Assembly: GCF_001269345.1 (NCBI RefSeq)
Contig: NZ_CXOP01000002.1
Span: 1,240,853 to 1,304,852, forward strand
Direction: 5' to 3'
Source of the DNA: Limnohabitans sp. 2KL-27
Lineage (GTDB): Bacteria > Pseudomonadota > Gammaproteobacteria > Burkholderiales > Burkholderiaceae_C
DNA length: 64,000 nucleotides
Numbering within the stretch: position 1 is the first letter of the stretch; the number at the start of each line of letters is the position of its first letter. The notes under the pieces are model-generated. The model saw only the letters and a list, made by a program, of their open reading frames with translations, did not search any database and was not told where the DNA came from. Shown piece after piece: positions 8,854-17,359 of this stretch. A program made the translations under genes and the position numbers.

Positions 8854-9128
8854 GGTTTTTCAACCTTATGTTTTAGAACTCCATTTTTCTCGTCATCTCA
8901 TGCCTGGGTAAACACTAATAAGAAAATGTGCTGAGCCCAATTTAATTTTCAACTTGTCAGCGTCAAATTTGAAACTGCACTTTGCGGTGAAGTGCGTTTC
9001 ATTTACACAAGGAGTTGAAAGTGTCTCAAATCATTTCGCAAGCCGTTTTCAAACCCAACCCTAGCTCCAAACGCTGAAATACTGCACGGCCTTGGGCAAG
9101 ATGGATCCCCATGTCGAATTGATCAAGG
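8854..9128. other. Intergenic stretch with a hairpin and a third gene-copy scrap
   Basis: No clear gene is seen. Near 8968-8995 there is an inverted repeat (GCACTT-N7-AAGTGC, with flanking AAAC/GTTT). A 14-base block, TCAAACCCAACCCT (9049-9062), is identical to the 3' ends of both Trp-rich gene copies, and ACTGCACGGCCTTGG nearby is a weaker match, so this may be a further decayed copy. A tiny frame at 9021-9077 is listed separately. Confidence 0.35.
9021..9077 (+). CDS. Possible 18-residue peptide with a good ribosome site
   Basis: A GTG-started frame encoding MSQIISQAVFKPNPSSKR is preceded by AAGGAG with a 6-7 base spacer. Apart from that ribosome site nothing supports it, and its 3' half lies in a sequence block shared with the Trp-rich gene copies. 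It could be a leader peptide or chance. Confidence 0.15.
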   Translation: MSQIISQAVFKPNPSSKR

Positions 9129-9518
9129 CTAGATGCATGTCCCGTTGGCACGTAATTGCTTCGTTCGGTCTAAAAGATTTAAAGCGGTTTTATACGACTT
9201 GATTTTTGCGTTGGCTAAAAATGGATTTCTCAAACCAGCTTGGTCAATTCGGGCTACAACCCTCAATGCTTGCTCGGCAACCAGTTTGCCATTGGCACAG
9301 ATGGCTTTTTTGTTTTGCTCAGTCACTGGGCTAAGACATGGTTTGAGATAAATATCCAACTTGTTGTCTAGGTTCAATAGTTCAGTGTTTTGACTGATAT
9401 GGTAGACAGGAATTGCTTGCAATGAGTCCGGCAATTGAGAGCAATTTTCGGTGGCCAAGGCAGGAAGGGTGATCGCCATGCCGGCTGCGAGTACAAGCAT
9501 TGCGGCATTAATTTTCAT
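9129..9518 (-). CDS. Secreted small protein, unknown function
   Basis: A 129-residue protein with a clear Sec signal peptide (MKINAAMLVLAAGMAITLPALA, then TENCS). The mature part of about 107 residues contains four Cys (NCSQL, KPCLS, AICAN, GTCI), which could make two disulfides, and is otherwise helical and Leu/Lys-rich. The family is not recognised. It is flanked on both sides by copies of the Trp-rich gene, and its base composition is more AT-rich than its neighbours', so it may have arrived with that rearranged patch. A periplasmic location follows from the signal peptide. Confidence 0.6.
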   Translation of the reverse strand: MKINAAMLVLAAGMAITLPALATENCSQLPDSLQAIPVYHISQNTELLNLDNKLDIYLKPCLSPVTEQNKKAICANGKLVAEQALRVVARIDQAGLRNPFLANAKIKSYKTALNLLDRTKQLRANGTCI

Positions 9519-9567
9519 ATTTTGAACTCCAGTTTGTTATGCATGCTGATTTTGGCACGCATTGCTA

Positions 9568-9789
9568 TCAAACCCAACCCTGCCGCCATATGCTGTCGTC
9601 CTGCAGATCGCGCCAGGTAATTACCTGCACAGCCTTGGAAAACACCGCTTCGATCTCCACCTGTTCAATCGGGTCGGTGGGCTGTTCTGGCTGGATCACC
9701 CGGCTGACCAAAAAGTGTTTTTGCTTGTCCACAGGTTTGACCGCCGTCCACTTGGTCAGCAGCAATTTTTTGGGGTTCAAGGGGTTCAT
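9568..9789 (-). CDS. Trp-rich conserved small protein (TIGR02450-like)
   Basis: A 73-residue protein beginning NPLNPKKLLLTKWTAVKP, with KHFLVSRV in the middle and ending TWRDLQDDSIWRQGWV. This pattern (SPKKLLxSKWTAV, then KHF, then WRxLxDxxxWxxGW) matches the Trp-rich conserved hypothetical family described as TIGR02450. The family's function is unknown. It is intact here, ends just upstream of decayed relatives, and starts 12 bases after the stop of the lytic transglycosylase gene, with which it may be co-transcribed. At least one near-identical copy and two scraps lie within 2.6 kb. Confidence 0.75.
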   Translation of the reverse strand: MNPLNPKKLLLTKWTAVKPVDKQKHFLVSRVIQPEQPTDPIEQVEIEAVFSKAVQVITWRDLQDDSIWRQGWV

Positions 9790-9801
9790 GGGTGATGGCC
9801 C

Positions 9802-10998
9802 TTAAGGCTTGTTTTGCATTTCCCGCGTCACCGCATCGGCCAGCTCGATCACCGCCATGGCGTAGTAGCTGCTCCAGTTGTATCGGGTGATGGCGTAGAA
9901 ATTTTCGGTGCCAGCCACATAGCTCGGGGCGTTGGGGCCGTTGCGCAGCTCGATCAGGGCCAGTGGTCCGGGGTGCGAAAGTGCCGCGCCTTCAAGTGCG
10001 GCACCTTTACCCACAAAGCTCGCCGCGCTGAAGGTGGGCAAGATGTCGGGGGCCATCAGGGTGTCCATATCGGTCTGGCCCGGTGTCAAGGTGACGGGGT
10101 AATGTGTGGGCATGCCGGGGCGCCACTGAAAGGCCTTGAAGTAATTGGCCACCGAGCCGATCGCGTCTGCCGCGCTGCCAAACAGGTCGATGCGGCCATC
10201 GCCATCAAAATCGACCGCCAATCTGGCCCAACTCGATGGCATGAATTGCGGCAGGCCCATGGCGCCTGCATAACTGCCCCGTATGGCCAGAGGGTCCGCG
10301 CCGCTGCGCGAGGTCAGCAGCAAAAACTGCTCGAACTCGGTCCGAAAAAAGACTTGGCGCTCTGCCGCTCTGGGGTGGGCTTTGGGGAAATGAAAGGCCA
10401 GCGTCCCCAGTGCGTCCACCACGCGGAAGTTGCCGGTGTTTTGGCCGTAGAGGGTCTCCACGCCGATGATGCCGACGATGATGGCGGCGGGCACGCCATA
10501 GTCACGCTCGGCCCGTTCCAGCGTGGCTTGGTGTTGACGCCAGAACCGCTGTCCGGCCTGAATGCGCACGGGTTCGATGAATCGGGCTCGGTAAGCGCCC
10601 CAGTCTTTGGCCGCTGGGCTGGCGGGTGGCAGCACCAGTTTTTCCACCAATGGCAGGCGCCGGACTTGGGCCAGGGTTTTGTCAAGCCATACCGGGTCGA
10701 GTTGCAGCCGCGTGGCCGCCTCCTGTGCCCAGAGTGTCAGCTCGGGGTTTTGATTCAGGGGGCTGCCCGAAGCCGCTGCAGCTTTGGGTGCACGCTGGTG
10801 TCGAGCGGACGCTGCTTTGTTTTTCTTTTTGTGTTTTTGGGCTTTGTGCTGGGCGTGCTGATCAGCAGGGGCCTTGGCCCCCTGCGCTTGGGCTGAGCCA
10901 TGCCAGGCCATTGACAGCATGAGCCAAATCAGACCAGTCAAAACCGCCTGAAAGCGATGCTGCGGATGCGTGTACGAGGGGAGTGGGTGATCAATCAT
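9802..10998 (-). CDS. Lytic murein transglycosylase, MltB type
   Basis: A 398-residue protein with an N-terminal hydrophobic signal (LIWLMLSMAWHGSAQAQ, cleavage near residue 39) and a Lys/Ala-rich low-complexity linker (about 45-75). The SLT_2 domain follows. The catalytic Glu is E181 in GIIGVETLYGQNTG, and the family signatures SYAGAMGLPQFMPSSW and DFDGDGRIDL are present. Such enzymes cleave peptidoglycan glycan strands to 1,6-anhydromuropeptides in the periplasm. The linker before the domain is unusually basic. It probably heads a short transcript with the Trp-rich gene downstream. Confidence 0.9.
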   Translation of the reverse strand: MIDHPLPSYTHPQHRFQAVLTGLIWLMLSMAWHGSAQAQGAKAPADQHAQHKAQKHKKKNKAASARHQRAPKAAAASGSPLNQNPELTLWAQEAATRLQLDPVWLDKTLAQVRRLPLVEKLVLPPASPAAKDWGAYRARFIEPVRIQAGQRFWRQHQATLERAERDYGVPAAIIVGIIGVETLYGQNTGNFRVVDALGTLAFHFPKAHPRAAERQVFFRTEFEQFLLLTSRSGADPLAIRGSYAGAMGLPQFMPSSWARLAVDFDGDGRIDLFGSAADAIGSVANYFKAFQWRPGMPTHYPVTLTPGQTDMDTLMAPDILPTFSAASFVGKGAALEGAALSHPGPLALIELRNGPNAPSYVAGTENFYAITRYNWSSYYAMAVIELADAVTREMQNKP

Positions 10999-11139
10999 GC
11001 TGCGCCCAGTTTAATGGAGCCATCGCTGCCGATCCGATGAGGCGTCGGTTTGGCGTGATAAGCTGAATCACACAGATTTGCAGGCATCAATCAACCCAAC
11101 AGCACCCCACAGTTGCTGGTATGTAGGAAGACAAGGCGT

Positions 11140-12093
11140 ATGGGCGCGACAGGTTATTTCACACATCCCACCTGCTGGAAACACGAAATGGGCGCGGGGC
11201 ACCCCGAGTGCCCGGAGCGGCTCGGGGCGATTGAAGACCGGTTGCTGATCAGTGGGGTCGATATGGCTTTGCAGCGCAGGCAGTCAACGCCTGCGTCCTT
11301 GTCTGACATCGAGCTGGCCCATGGGCGCATGCATGTGGCGGCTTTGCGTGGCCTGGGTGACGCTTTGCGTGAGGACATGGCCGCGGGTGGCCCGACCCAC
11401 ACCTCACTGGACCCTGACACCATGATCAATGCCCACACTTGGGATGCGGCATTGCTGTCGGCAGGTGCGGCCATCGACGCCACCGATGCGGTGCTGGCGG
11501 GCGAGCTGGAAAATGCCTTTTGTGCCGTGCGGCCCCCCGGTCATCACGCTTGCCGCGACAAGGCGATGGGCTTTTGTTTTTTCAACAACGTGGCCATTGC
11601 TGCCAAGTACGCGCTGGAGCGCCATGGTCTCAAAAGGGTGGCCATCGTGGACTTCGACGTCCATCACGGCAATGGCACCGAGGACATCGTGGCGGGTGAC
11701 GAGCGCATCTTGATGGTGAGCTTTTTCCAGCACCCTTTTTACCCGGAAGGCGGCTCCACTTCCCATGCGGCCAACCTGGTCAACTTGCCGGTGCCGGCCT
11801 ATACCAAAGGCATGGACATCCGGGAGTTGGTGGACATGATGTGGCTGCCGCGACTGGAAGCACACAAGCCCGAGCTGATTTTCATCAGTGCAGGTTTTGA
11901 CGCCCACCGCGAAGATGACATGGGTCAGATGGGCCTGGTGGAGCAGGACTACGCTTGGATGACTCAGCGCATCAAAGAGGTGGCTTGGCGCCATGCCCAA
12001 GGCCGCATCGTCAGCTGTCTGGAGGGGGGCTACAACTTGAGTGCGCTGGGGCGCAGTGTGGAAGCGCATTTGCGCGTGCTGGCCGACGTGTGA
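11140..12093 (+). CDS. Histone deacetylase-family metal-dependent amidohydrolase
   Basis: A 317-residue protein of the HDAC/acetylpolyamine amidohydrolase superfamily. The His pair in RPPGHHA (H135-H136), DFDVHHGNGT (zinc ligands D173 and H175), the Asp in SAGFDAHRED and the Tyr in LEGGYN near the C-terminus complete the active site. Bacterial members remove acetyl groups from small acetylated amines or proteins; the substrate here is not evident. The ATG at 11140 follows AAGGCG; a TTG start at 11113 would add nine non-conserved residues. The next gene, an enoyl-CoA hydratase, follows 37 bases later on the same strand. Confidence 0.88.
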   Translation: MGATGYFTHPTCWKHEMGAGHPECPERLGAIEDRLLISGVDMALQRRQSTPASLSDIELAHGRMHVAALRGLGDALREDMAAGGPTHTSLDPDTMINAHTWDAALLSAGAAIDATDAVLAGELENAFCAVRPPGHHACRDKAMGFCFFNNVAIAAKYALERHGLKRVAIVDFDVHHGNGTEDIVAGDERILMVSFFQHPFYPEGGSTSHAANLVNLPVPAYTKGMDIRELVDMMWLPRLEAHKPELIFISAGFDAHREDDMGQMGLVEQDYAWMTQRIKEVAWRHAQGRIVSCLEGGYNLSALGRSVEAHLRVLADV

Positions 12094-12130
12094 AAACAGC
12101 TGGGGGTGAGGGTTTGGCACAATCGAAGCC

Positions 12131-12931
12131 ATGACCGATTCCAACACCCCCGATACCCCCGATTTGCTGCTGCATGAGCGCGATGCGCGTGGTGTGCACC
12201 GCCTGACGCTGAACAGCCCCGCCAGCTTCAATGCCTTGAGCGAGGCGATGTTGACCGCGCTTCAGCAAGCGCTCAATGCCGTGGCGCAAGACGAGCAAGC
12301 CCGTGTGGTGGTGCTGGGCGCGGCGGGCAAGGCCTTTTGCGCCGGCCACAACCTCAAGGAAATGCGCGCCCAGCCGGAGCTGGCTTATTACCAGCAACTG
12401 TTTGCACAGTGCAGCCGCATGATGCTGACGATACAAAAGCTGCCAGTGCCTGTGATCGCCCGCGTGCAAGGCCTGGCGACGGCAGCGGGTTGCCAGCTGG
12501 TGGCGCAGTGTGACCTGGCCGTGGCCATAGACAGTGCCACTTTCGGGGTGAATGGCATCGATGTGGGCTTGTTTTGCGCCACGCCCAGTGTTCCGCTGGT
12601 GCGCAACATGCACGCCAAGCAGGCCATGGAGATGCTGTTGACGGGCGGGTTTATTTCGGCCGCAGAGGCCCAAAGCCGAGGGCTGGTGAACCGTGTGTGT
12701 GCGGCCGCCGAGTTGGACGCACAGGCCGATGCATTGGTGAACGCCATCTTGGCCAAGCCGCGTGAGGCCGTGCGGGTGGGCAAGGCCTTGTTTTACCAAC
12801 AACGCGAGATGGGCATCGAGTCCGCTTACCAACTGGCCGGGCAGACCATGGCTTGCAACATGGTTCATGAGGTGGCGCAAGAGGGTGTGCAGGCTTTCAT
12901 TGAGAAAAGGGCACCCTCATGGCGGGCATGA
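12131..12931 (+). CDS. Enoyl-CoA hydratase/isomerase family protein
   Basis: A 266-residue crotonase-fold protein. The first oxyanion-hole motif is FCAGHNLKEM, the second QGLATAAGCQLVAQCDLA, and the acyl-CoA pocket segment is FGVNGIDVGLFCATPSV. In this subgroup (human ECHDC3-like) the catalytic Glu of classical hydratases is not conserved at both positions, so activity as a hydratase is uncertain. It may act as an isomerase or hydrolase on acyl-CoA. Its stop lies inside the start of the following mscS-type gene (13-base overlap), which suggests translational coupling of two functionally unrelated genes. Confidence 0.85.
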   Translation: MTDSNTPDTPDLLLHERDARGVHRLTLNSPASFNALSEAMLTALQQALNAVAQDEQARVVVLGAAGKAFCAGHNLKEMRAQPELAYYQQLFAQCSRMMLTIQKLPVPVIARVQGLATAAGCQLVAQCDLAVAIDSATFGVNGIDVGLFCATPSVPLVRNMHAKQAMEMLLTGGFISAAEAQSRGLVNRVCAAAELDAQADALVNAILAKPREAVRVGKALFYQQREMGIESAYQLAGQTMACNMVHEVAQEGVQAFIEKRAPSWRA

Positions 12932-14211
12932 GCCACATGGCAGTGATCGATCCGATGGGCTTGTTGCTGGCTTTGGCGCGCCCCGAGTCTTTGATGGCCT
13001 TGGGTGCCTTTGCCGCTTGTTTGGTGTTGGCCTGGCTGATGACCTGGGGCGTTCGCCGCGTGTTTCATGGTCAAGACATGGCCATTTTGCTGGGTCGAAA
13101 ACTGGTCGATGGGGTGCTGTTTCCGGTTTTGCTTTTGGGGCTGACTTTTGTGGCCCGCACCTTGCTGACCCAGGAGCAGCCCGTTCCATTGTTTGCTGTG
13201 TTGCTGCCGGTGTGCATTTCGTTGGCGGTGATCCGCTTGGGCGTGAAAGTGCTGCAGGTGGCGTTTTCCCATGCGCCCTTTGTGCGGGTGCTCGAGCGCA
13301 CGATTTCTTGGCTGGCCTGGGGTGCGGTGGTGCTGTGGGTCACGGGCATTTTGCCCTTGGTGCTCAATGAGCTGGACCAGATCAACTGGAAAATCGGTGG
13401 CAGCGTGCTGTCGGTGCGCACCCTGATCGAGGGAGCGCTCACGGCCGGGGCTGTGCTGATTGTGGCGCTGTGGGTGTCAGCGGCCATCGAGGCACGTTTG
13501 CTCAAATCGGCCACGGGTGGCGACTTGTCGCTGCGCAAGGTCATCAGCAACACGGTGCGGGCCTTGCTCATGTTTGTGGGCTTGCTGCTGGCGCTGTCTT
13601 CGGTGGGCATTGACCTGACGGCCTTGTCGGTGCTGGGTGGCGCGGTGGGCGTTGGCATTGGTTTTGGCTTGCAAAAGCTGGCCTCCAACTATGTCAGCGG
13701 CTTTGTGATCCTGGCCGAGCGCAGCATGCGCATCGGGGACATGGTGCTGGTGGATGGTTTTGAAGGCCGGATCGTCGACATCAAGGCGCGGTACACCGTG
13801 ATCCGGGCCTTGAATGGCCGCGAATCCATCGTACCCAACGAGTTTTTGATCATCAACCGGGTGGAAAACTTCACCCTGATGGACCCCAAGCTGTCCCAGA
13901 CCACCCTTGTTTCGGTGGCTTATGACAGCGATGTCGACTTGGTGCGGCGGCTCTTGATTGAAGCCTGCGAGAGCCAAGAGCGGGTGCTCAAAGACCCCGC
14001 CCCCAATGCCTTTTTGAGCCAATTTGGCGCTGACGGCCTAGAGTTCACCGTGAGTTACTGGATCGGTGACCCGGAAAACGGACAGCTGGCCTTGCGCTCG
14101 ACCATCAACATGCTGATTTTGGCCGCCCTGCGCGAGCACAAGATCGAGATCCCGTACCCGCAGCGGGTCATGCACATGGTCAGTCCATCATCGATGGCAG
14201 CCACAGACTGA
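12919..14211 (+). CDS. MscS-family mechanosensitive channel
   Basis: A 430-residue membrane protein. Several N-terminal helices lead to the pore helix (LGGAVGVGIGFGLQKLASNYVSGFVIL), then the beta domain with RIGDMVLVDGFEGRIVDIKARYT and the conserved IVPNEFLI. This order is that of small-conductance mechanosensitive channels, which release solutes on hypo-osmotic shock. At least five membrane spans precede the pore helix, more than in E. coli MscS. Its start overlaps the end of the enoyl-CoA hydratase gene, and its 3' end overlaps the end of the convergent TRAP permease gene by 32 bases. Confidence 0.88.
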   Translation: MAGMSHMAVIDPMGLLLALARPESLMALGAFAACLVLAWLMTWGVRRVFHGQDMAILLGRKLVDGVLFPVLLLGLTFVARTLLTQEQPVPLFAVLLPVCISLAVIRLGVKVLQVAFSHAPFVRVLERTISWLAWGAVVLWVTGILPLVLNELDQINWKIGGSVLSVRTLIEGALTAGAVLIVALWVSAAIEARLLKSATGGDLSLRKVISNTVRALLMFVGLLLALSSVGIDLTALSVLGGAVGVGIGFGLQKLASNYVSGFVILAERSMRIGDMVLVDGFEGRIVDIKARYTVIRALNGRESIVPNEFLIINRVENFTLMDPKLSQTTLVSVAYDSDVDLVRRLLIEACESQERVLKDPAPNAFLSQFGADGLEFTVSYWIGDPENGQLALRSTINMLILAALREHKIEIPYPQRVMHMVSPSSMAATD

Positions 14212-15472
14212 TGGCCGGAAAGGCCAGCAATATGCCCAGGGTGATGACCAGCACCAGCACCATGGGCCAGACGCCTCGGAAGATCGTGCCCAGACCCACA
14301 TGGGGCAGCAAGGTGTTGAGCACAAACAGGTTCATGCCCACGGGTGGCGAGATCAGGCCGATCTGAATCACCATCACGATCAGCACGCCAAACCAGACGG
14401 GGTCAAAACCCAGTTGCACCACGATGGGAAAGAACAGTGGGATGGTCAGCAAGACCATGGTGAGTTCTTCCATCACAGTGCCCAGCAGCACATAAATGAG
14501 CATCATGGCGGCCACGATCATGATCGGTGACAGGCCGAGCCCCGTGATCCAGTCCTTCAGTTCAAACGGCAAACTGGTGTAGTTGACAAAATTGGCAAAA
14601 ATCGTGGCGGCGATCAGCAAGGTGAACAGCATGGCCGTGGTGCGGGCCGACTCCACCAGTACCTGAGCCAGAACTTTCCAGGTCAATGCTTTGCGCGCCA
14701 AGGCAAAGAGAAATGCGCCCGTGGCCCCCATGCCCGCGCCTTCGGTGGCGGTGAAAAATCCACCATAGATACCGCCCAGCACCAGCACGACCAAGAGCAG
14801 CACGCCCCAGATGCCGCGCACGGCTTTGAGCCGCTCGTGCCAACTGAATTTTTCGCCCGCGGGCGCATGTTCCGGATCGTGCCAGGTCATCAGCACCACC
14901 GCCAGCATCATCAGGCAGGCGGTCAATATCCCGGGCAGCACACCGGCCGCAAACAGTTTGCCGATGTGCGTTTCCGTGATGATGCCGTAAATGACGAGGA
15001 TGGTAGAGGGCGGGATCATGATGCCCAAGGTGCCGCCTGCGGCGATCACACCCGTAGACATGGCATCGCTGTAACCCAGTTTTTGCATCGAAGGGTATGC
15101 CACTTTGCTCATGGTGGCGGCAGTGGCAATCGATGAGCCACAAATCGCCCCAAAACCCGCGCATGCAGCAATGGTGGCATGCGCCAGCCCACCTTTGCGG
15201 TGACCGATGAAGGTGTAGGCAGCGTGGAACAATTCATGCGCCAGACCCGCCCGGGCCACAAAATTGCCCATCAAGATGAACAGGGGAATCACCGACAAGG
15301 TGTAGGCAAAGCCCGTCTCATGAACGACCTGAGCCGTACTGGCCATGGCGGGCAGCCAGCCGCGTGTCAGGCCAATGCCCACGATGCCGACCAGGCCCAT
15401 GGAAAAAGCCAAGGGCATGCGCAAAAGGGCCATCACAAAGATGGCCAAAAATCCCAACAAGGCTTCGGTCAC
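14180..15472 (-). CDS. TRAP transporter large membrane subunit (DctM family)
   Basis: A 430-residue permease with about 12 hydrophobic spans. AGFGAICGSSIATAATMS and MIPPSTILVIYGIITETHIGKLFAAG are characteristic of DctM, the sodium-coupled translocating subunit. The GTG at 15472 overlaps the stop of the small-subunit gene as GTGA, the usual coupling of dctQ and dctM; the frame is open further upstream, but that part is antisense-like. The substrate is set by the receptor encoded just upstream and is not evident. The 3' end runs 32 bases into the convergent mscS gene. Confidence 0.9.
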   Translation of the reverse strand: MTEALLGFLAIFVMALLRMPLAFSMGLVGIVGIGLTRGWLPAMASTAQVVHETGFAYTLSVIPLFILMGNFVARAGLAHELFHAAYTFIGHRKGGLAHATIAACAGFGAICGSSIATAATMSKVAYPSMQKLGYSDAMSTGVIAAGGTLGIMIPPSTILVIYGIITETHIGKLFAAGVLPGILTACLMMLAVVLMTWHDPEHAPAGEKFSWHERLKAVRGIWGVLLLVVLVLGGIYGGFFTATEGAGMGATGAFLFALARKALTWKVLAQVLVESARTTAMLFTLLIAATIFANFVNYTSLPFELKDWITGLGLSPIMIVAAMMLIYVLLGTVMEELTMVLLTIPLFFPIVVQLGFDPVWFGVLIVMVIQIGLISPPVGMNLFVLNTLLPHVGLGTIFRGVWPMVLVLVITLGILLAFPAISLWLPSMMD

Positions 15473-15963
15473 AGCGTGCCTCCTTCGGACGCGGTTTCGT
15501 CGCCGGACCAGAATGCTTTGACCAGATGCACCAAGGCCGTCAGGCCGCACAGCACCCCCATGCCTTGGATGAAGGGCGCTTTGGTGATCTTCAGTTGGGC
15601 GGTGGTTTCGCCAGTGACCGCGAATTCGCCCCCTGTTTGCCACATCAAATACGCCAGTCCGAAAAGCAAAGCGGCGCAAGCCAGGTGAACCAGACCTTGT
15701 TGAATTTTTCTGATCCAGTGCGGAAGCACCGCGTCCAGCGAGTCAAAGACCACATGCTCGCCTTTGAGGGACACCAAGGGCAGGGCCCCAAAAATGACCA
15801 CCACCATCAGCAGCTCGGTCAACTCCAAAGAACCGGTGATGGAGTGCGAGAGCATTTTGCGCCCCGAGACATCCAGAAAAGTCAGCACCATGATGGCGAA
15901 CAAGGCCAGGCCTGACAGCGTTCCGCAGAAGAGTTCGAGAATTTTTTTCAACTTGTCACCCAT
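15469..15963 (-). CDS. TRAP transporter small membrane subunit (DctQ family)
   Basis: A 164-residue protein with four hydrophobic helices. It shows the DctQ pattern FLDVSGRKMLSHSITGSLELTELLMV in the first half and VHLVKAFW at the end. It partners the large subunit downstream (start and stop overlap). The chosen ATG at 15963 sits directly after a run of seven T on the transcribed strand that belongs to a terminator-like hairpin between this gene and the receptor gene. Translation initiation and attenuation may therefore be linked. Confidence 0.88.
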   Translation of the reverse strand: MGDKLKKILELFCGTLSGLALFAIMVLTFLDVSGRKMLSHSITGSLELTELLMVVVIFGALPLVSLKGEHVVFDSLDAVLPHWIRKIQQGLVHLACAALLFGLAYLMWQTGGEFAVTGETTAQLKITKAPFIQGMGVLCGLTALVHLVKAFWSGDETASEGGTL

Positions 15964-15996
15964 AAAAAAACGGTATTTGCTGTTGGGCAAATACCG
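15964..15996 (-). terminator. Attenuator-like terminator between TRAP receptor and membrane subunits
   Basis: In transcript sense a perfect 10-bp stem, CGGTATTTGC with GCAAATACCG and a 6-base loop, is followed at once by TTTTTTT and then the ATG of the dctQ-type gene. It has the form of an intrinsic terminator placed inside an operon. It would let the receptor be made in excess over the permease. Confidence 0.75.
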
Positions 15997-16041
15997 CTGG
16001 TTCTCTCCACGCCCCAGGTGGTTCACCCGAGGCGTGTCAGA

Positions 16042-17064
16042 TCACTTTTGCTTTTGCAGCTTGGCAATTTCAGCACGGAATTCTGACAAAGCACCCGAGG
16101 GGTCTTTCAGACCTTTGGCTTTCGCCGCTTGGGCCCAGTCCCGCTCCAGTTTGTTGACGCGAACGGTGACGCCGCTGACGAAGCTGTTGTCGGCCTTGAT
16201 CACTTTCACGCCATTTTTTTGCATGTTGGTCAAAGCCTGATCGTCGACGCGGTCCCAGGCTTTGCCAAAGCGTCGTGCAACGGCTTCGCCAGACAATTCG
16301 TCCACCACCTTTTTGTCGTCGGCCGAGAGGCTGTTGTACTTGGCCGGGTTCATCATGAAGACGAAGCTGGTGTTGTAGAGGCCGCCCGGAAACTGGGTGG
16401 CGTGCTTGATGATCTTGTCGATCTTGAAGGAGTCTGTGGACTCGGCCGGGAACAAGGTGCCGTCCATCACGCCGCTGGACAACAGTTCAAAAGATTCAGG
16501 GGCGGGTTTGAGGGTGACGTTCATGTCCAGTGTTTTGGAGATCTCGTTGACCATGCCGCCGCCCACTCGGAACTTCAAACCTGAAAGGTCTTCCACACGG
16601 GTGATGGGTTTTTTGGTGTTGAACACGATGCCTGGGCCGTGGGTGAAGAAACCCAGGACCTTGACACCTTGGTGTTCGGCCGTGAATTCGGGGTATTTGC
16701 TGGCAATGCGGTGGAACGCCACGGACAGGGGTTCAGCACGGTCGCCCAAAAATGGGAACTCGGCCATTTGGGACAACACAAAACGTCCGGGTGTATAGCC
16801 GTGAACCGTGAAGGACACATCGACCAGACCGTTTCTGACCGCGTCAAAAGTGCCCGGTGCAGGGGTGACAGCGCGGGGCAAGATGTTGCAGCGCACGCGG
16901 TTGGATGTTTTGGCCGCCAGGTCGTCGCACCATTCTTTTTGCGACATCGACAAGCCGTGTGTGGGTGGAACCCAGCTGGAGACCGTCAAGACGGTTTGTG
17001 CTTGAGCCAAGCCGCTGAAGCTGGTCAAGGCTGCAGCCGCCAAGGAAATCAAAGTTTTTTTCAT
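16042..17064 (-). CDS. TRAP transporter substrate-binding protein (DctP family)
   Basis: A 340-residue periplasmic receptor with a Sec signal (MKKTLISLAAAALTSFSGLAQA). Conserved TRAP receptor segments are present: SWVPPTHGLS, GLKFRVGGGMVNEISKTL (containing the Arg that pairs with the substrate carboxylate) and the late LDMNVTLKPAPESFELL. It delivers an organic anion to the membrane subunits encoded downstream. The opening TVLTVSSWVPPTH resembles receptors for aromatic or short keto acids, but the ligand is not known. The upstream region contains a small palindrome (ACCGA-TTGG-TCGGT, 17150-17163). Confidence 0.9.
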   Translation of the reverse strand: MKKTLISLAAAALTSFSGLAQAQTVLTVSSWVPPTHGLSMSQKEWCDDLAAKTSNRVRCNILPRAVTPAPGTFDAVRNGLVDVSFTVHGYTPGRFVLSQMAEFPFLGDRAEPLSVAFHRIASKYPEFTAEHQGVKVLGFFTHGPGIVFNTKKPITRVEDLSGLKFRVGGGMVNEISKTLDMNVTLKPAPESFELLSSGVMDGTLFPAESTDSFKIDKIIKHATQFPGGLYNTSFVFMMNPAKYNSLSADDKKVVDELSGEAVARRFGKAWDRVDDQALTNMQKNGVKVIKADNSFVSGVTVRVNKLERDWAQAAKAKGLKDPSGALSEFRAEIAKLQKQK

Positions 17065-17359
17065 CCAATTGCCCCATTGATTTGGTTACAAAACATAATC
17101 GTAATATTGAACGATCTTCAAGAAAATCAATGTTAACCCTGATTGGCCTACCGATTGGTCGGTGAATTCCCGGGGGTAGGATAGGCAGGTGTTCCATATG
17201 GTTTTCAAAAAACCGGTCTAAAATTCGAACGATCGTGCTTTTTTCTACAGTGTGAGGCGCCTGTTTGGCGGTTTTGATGCACAATTGACGTTTACGTAAC
17301 GTCAACGACATCATGGCGTTTCAAGGTGCTTGGGTTTAGATATCAATGGAGAAGCTTTC
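17065..17359. promoter_or_regulatory. Divergent promoter region between TRAP and etf operons, with a 21-bp palindrome
   Basis: No gene is seen. At 17285-17305 lies TTGACGTT-N5-AACGTCAA, an ACGT-centred palindrome. It resembles sites described for MerR-family LiuR regulators of branched-chain amino acid and fatty acid catabolism, which would suit etfBA. ACCGA-TTGG-TCGGT (17150-17163) looks like a TetR-type half-site pair, and GAACGATC occurs twice (near 17109 and 17228). The regulators themselves are not in the window. Confidence 0.45.
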
